Origin: Frankiales bacterium
Lineage (GTDB): Bacteria > Actinomycetota > Actinomycetes > Mycobacteriales > SCTD01
Direction: 5' to 3'
Assembly: GCA_025965475.1 (NCBI GenBank)
Contig: JAOPWV010000214.1
Span: forward strand, 1-45,159
Length of the DNA: 45,159 nucleotides
This document shows, piece after piece, positions 44,855-45,159 of the stretch; position 1 is the stretch's first letter, and each line of letters starts with the position of its first letter. The position numbers were made by a program, and so were the translations under genes. Under the pieces are notes generated by a model. It did not search any database, was not told the DNA's origin, and worked only from the letters and a program-made list of their open reading frames with translations.

Positions 44855-45038
44855 GGCCGGGCGACCGGGGAGACGTACGCGTTCCTGGTGGTCGCCCCAG
44901 TCTTCGAAAGCGTGTGCCCCGATGTTGCGCAGTGATGCGAAGGCGCAGGTAGCAGACCTGCCAAAGTGCAAAGTGCAAAGTGCCGGGGGCCGTTGACGTT
45001 GCGTCGTGGTGAAGGGGTTCCCCGGTCGCGCCGCCTGG
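44855..45038. other. Non-coding stretch before the second operator copy
   Basis: No gene supported. It contains three tandem AAAGTGC units at 44963-44983. Short frames here have no recognisable family. Confidence 0.5.
44963..44983. repeat. Three tandem copies of AAAGTGC
   Basis: Perfect 7-bp unit repeated three times head to tail at 44963, 44970 and 44977, in otherwise G/C-rich DNA. Could be a slippage tract. Function unknown. Confidence 0.8.
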
Positions 45039-45089
45039 GTCGCAGGAGGTTGACAGACTCTTGACAGATGCCTCACAGGTGGCCAACGT
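45039..45089 (+). promoter_or_regulatory. Second copy of the 11-bp-phased operator and promoter
   Basis: GTCGCAG (45039), TTGACAG (45050), TTGACAG (45061) and CTCACAG (45072) at exact 11-bp steps. 45061-45082 matches 41581-41602 in 20 of 22 positions. TTGACA of the third repeat is followed after 17 nt by CAACGT, a good -10 match to the TAACGT used elsewhere. The regulated gene lies beyond the right edge. Confidence 0.65.
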
Positions 45090-45157
45090 AGTCAACGCGG
45101 TTCGCATCTCCGCAAACCGGGGACTGTTAGCAACCGGGCAGCTACGGCCCGAAAAGC
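45090..45157 (+). ncRNA. Conserved leader segment, copy 2 (runs to the window end)
   Basis: Related to 41610-41675, with the same order of blocks and almost the same length. The final 25 nt (45133-45157) match copy 1 in 20 positions. A different stem (GGGC with GCCC) is possible here around AGCTACG. The rest of this transcript is outside the window. Confidence 0.45.
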
Positions 45158-45159
45158 AC

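Noticed and set aside
44428-44964. Minus-strand 178-residue frame at the right end
   Set aside because: Arg/Pro/Thr-rich shadow with no recognisable family; the VOC and sigma remnants explain the region better.

Overview
The window is high-G+C chromosomal DNA from an actinomycete. Codon third positions are almost all G or C, start codons are often GTG, stops and starts overlap in tightly packed operons, and the SUF locus has the sufR-B-D-(Rieske)-C-S-U-T order typical of Actinomycetota. I cannot name the genus. No rRNA, tRNA, CRISPR array or intact insertion sequence was seen.

Region 1 (1-12474) is core genome. A complete SUF iron-sulfur assembly operon starts with the tail of its SufR-like repressor. 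It is followed by a zinc metallopeptidase, an ABC-F ATPase with a small HTH protein behind it, an acyl-CoA dehydrogenase and an ABC exporter. Region 2 (about 12475-16790) looks like an accessory island. It holds an AT-richer P-loop ATPase of Sll1717 type, a serine-protease remnant, a PAS-GGDEF diguanylate cyclase, a perfect 14-bp hairpin and an orphan gene. Region 3 (16791-28929) is metabolic and housekeeping: two alcohol dehydrogenases, two SDR proteins, an epimerase, a Sir2 deacylase, an acyl-CoA ligase, a DUF2267 protein, a DUF2231-Rieske fusion, and a pair of bacterial-PH membrane proteins.

Region 4 (28940-38786) is a formate-oxidation module: fdhD, a selenocysteine-containing formate dehydrogenase (fdhA, in-frame TGA at 30438-30440 followed by a SECIS-like hairpin), the four-cluster Fe-S subunit, an NrfD-type membrane subunit and an OFA-family (oxalate/formate) transporter. 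An M23 peptidase comes next, then selD (selenophosphate synthetase). These genes fit together as formate uptake and oxidation feeding electrons to the membrane, with selD supplying selenium for fdhA. selA, selB and selC are not in the window. An acyl-CoA ligase and a PIG-V-like mannosyltransferase follow.

Region 5 (41535-45159) is the most unusual part. Four 11-bp-phased copies of a TTGACAG/CTCACAG motif (PhoP/OmpR-type operator) lead into a long structured leader. The leader ends in a terminator-like hairpin and is followed by a 49-residue Asp/Arg/His repeat peptide, a 13-bp hairpin, and an ABC exporter. The same operator and leader recur at the right edge (45039-45157), after a stretch of gene remnants: an unknown C-terminal fragment, a VOC-family tail and an ECF41/SigJ-like sigma-factor tail. 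I propose an undescribed peptide/exporter unit under response-regulator and RNA-leader control. Its function is not known.

Several genes have a TAnnnT-like -10 box exactly 6 nt before the start codon, which predicts leaderless mRNAs.
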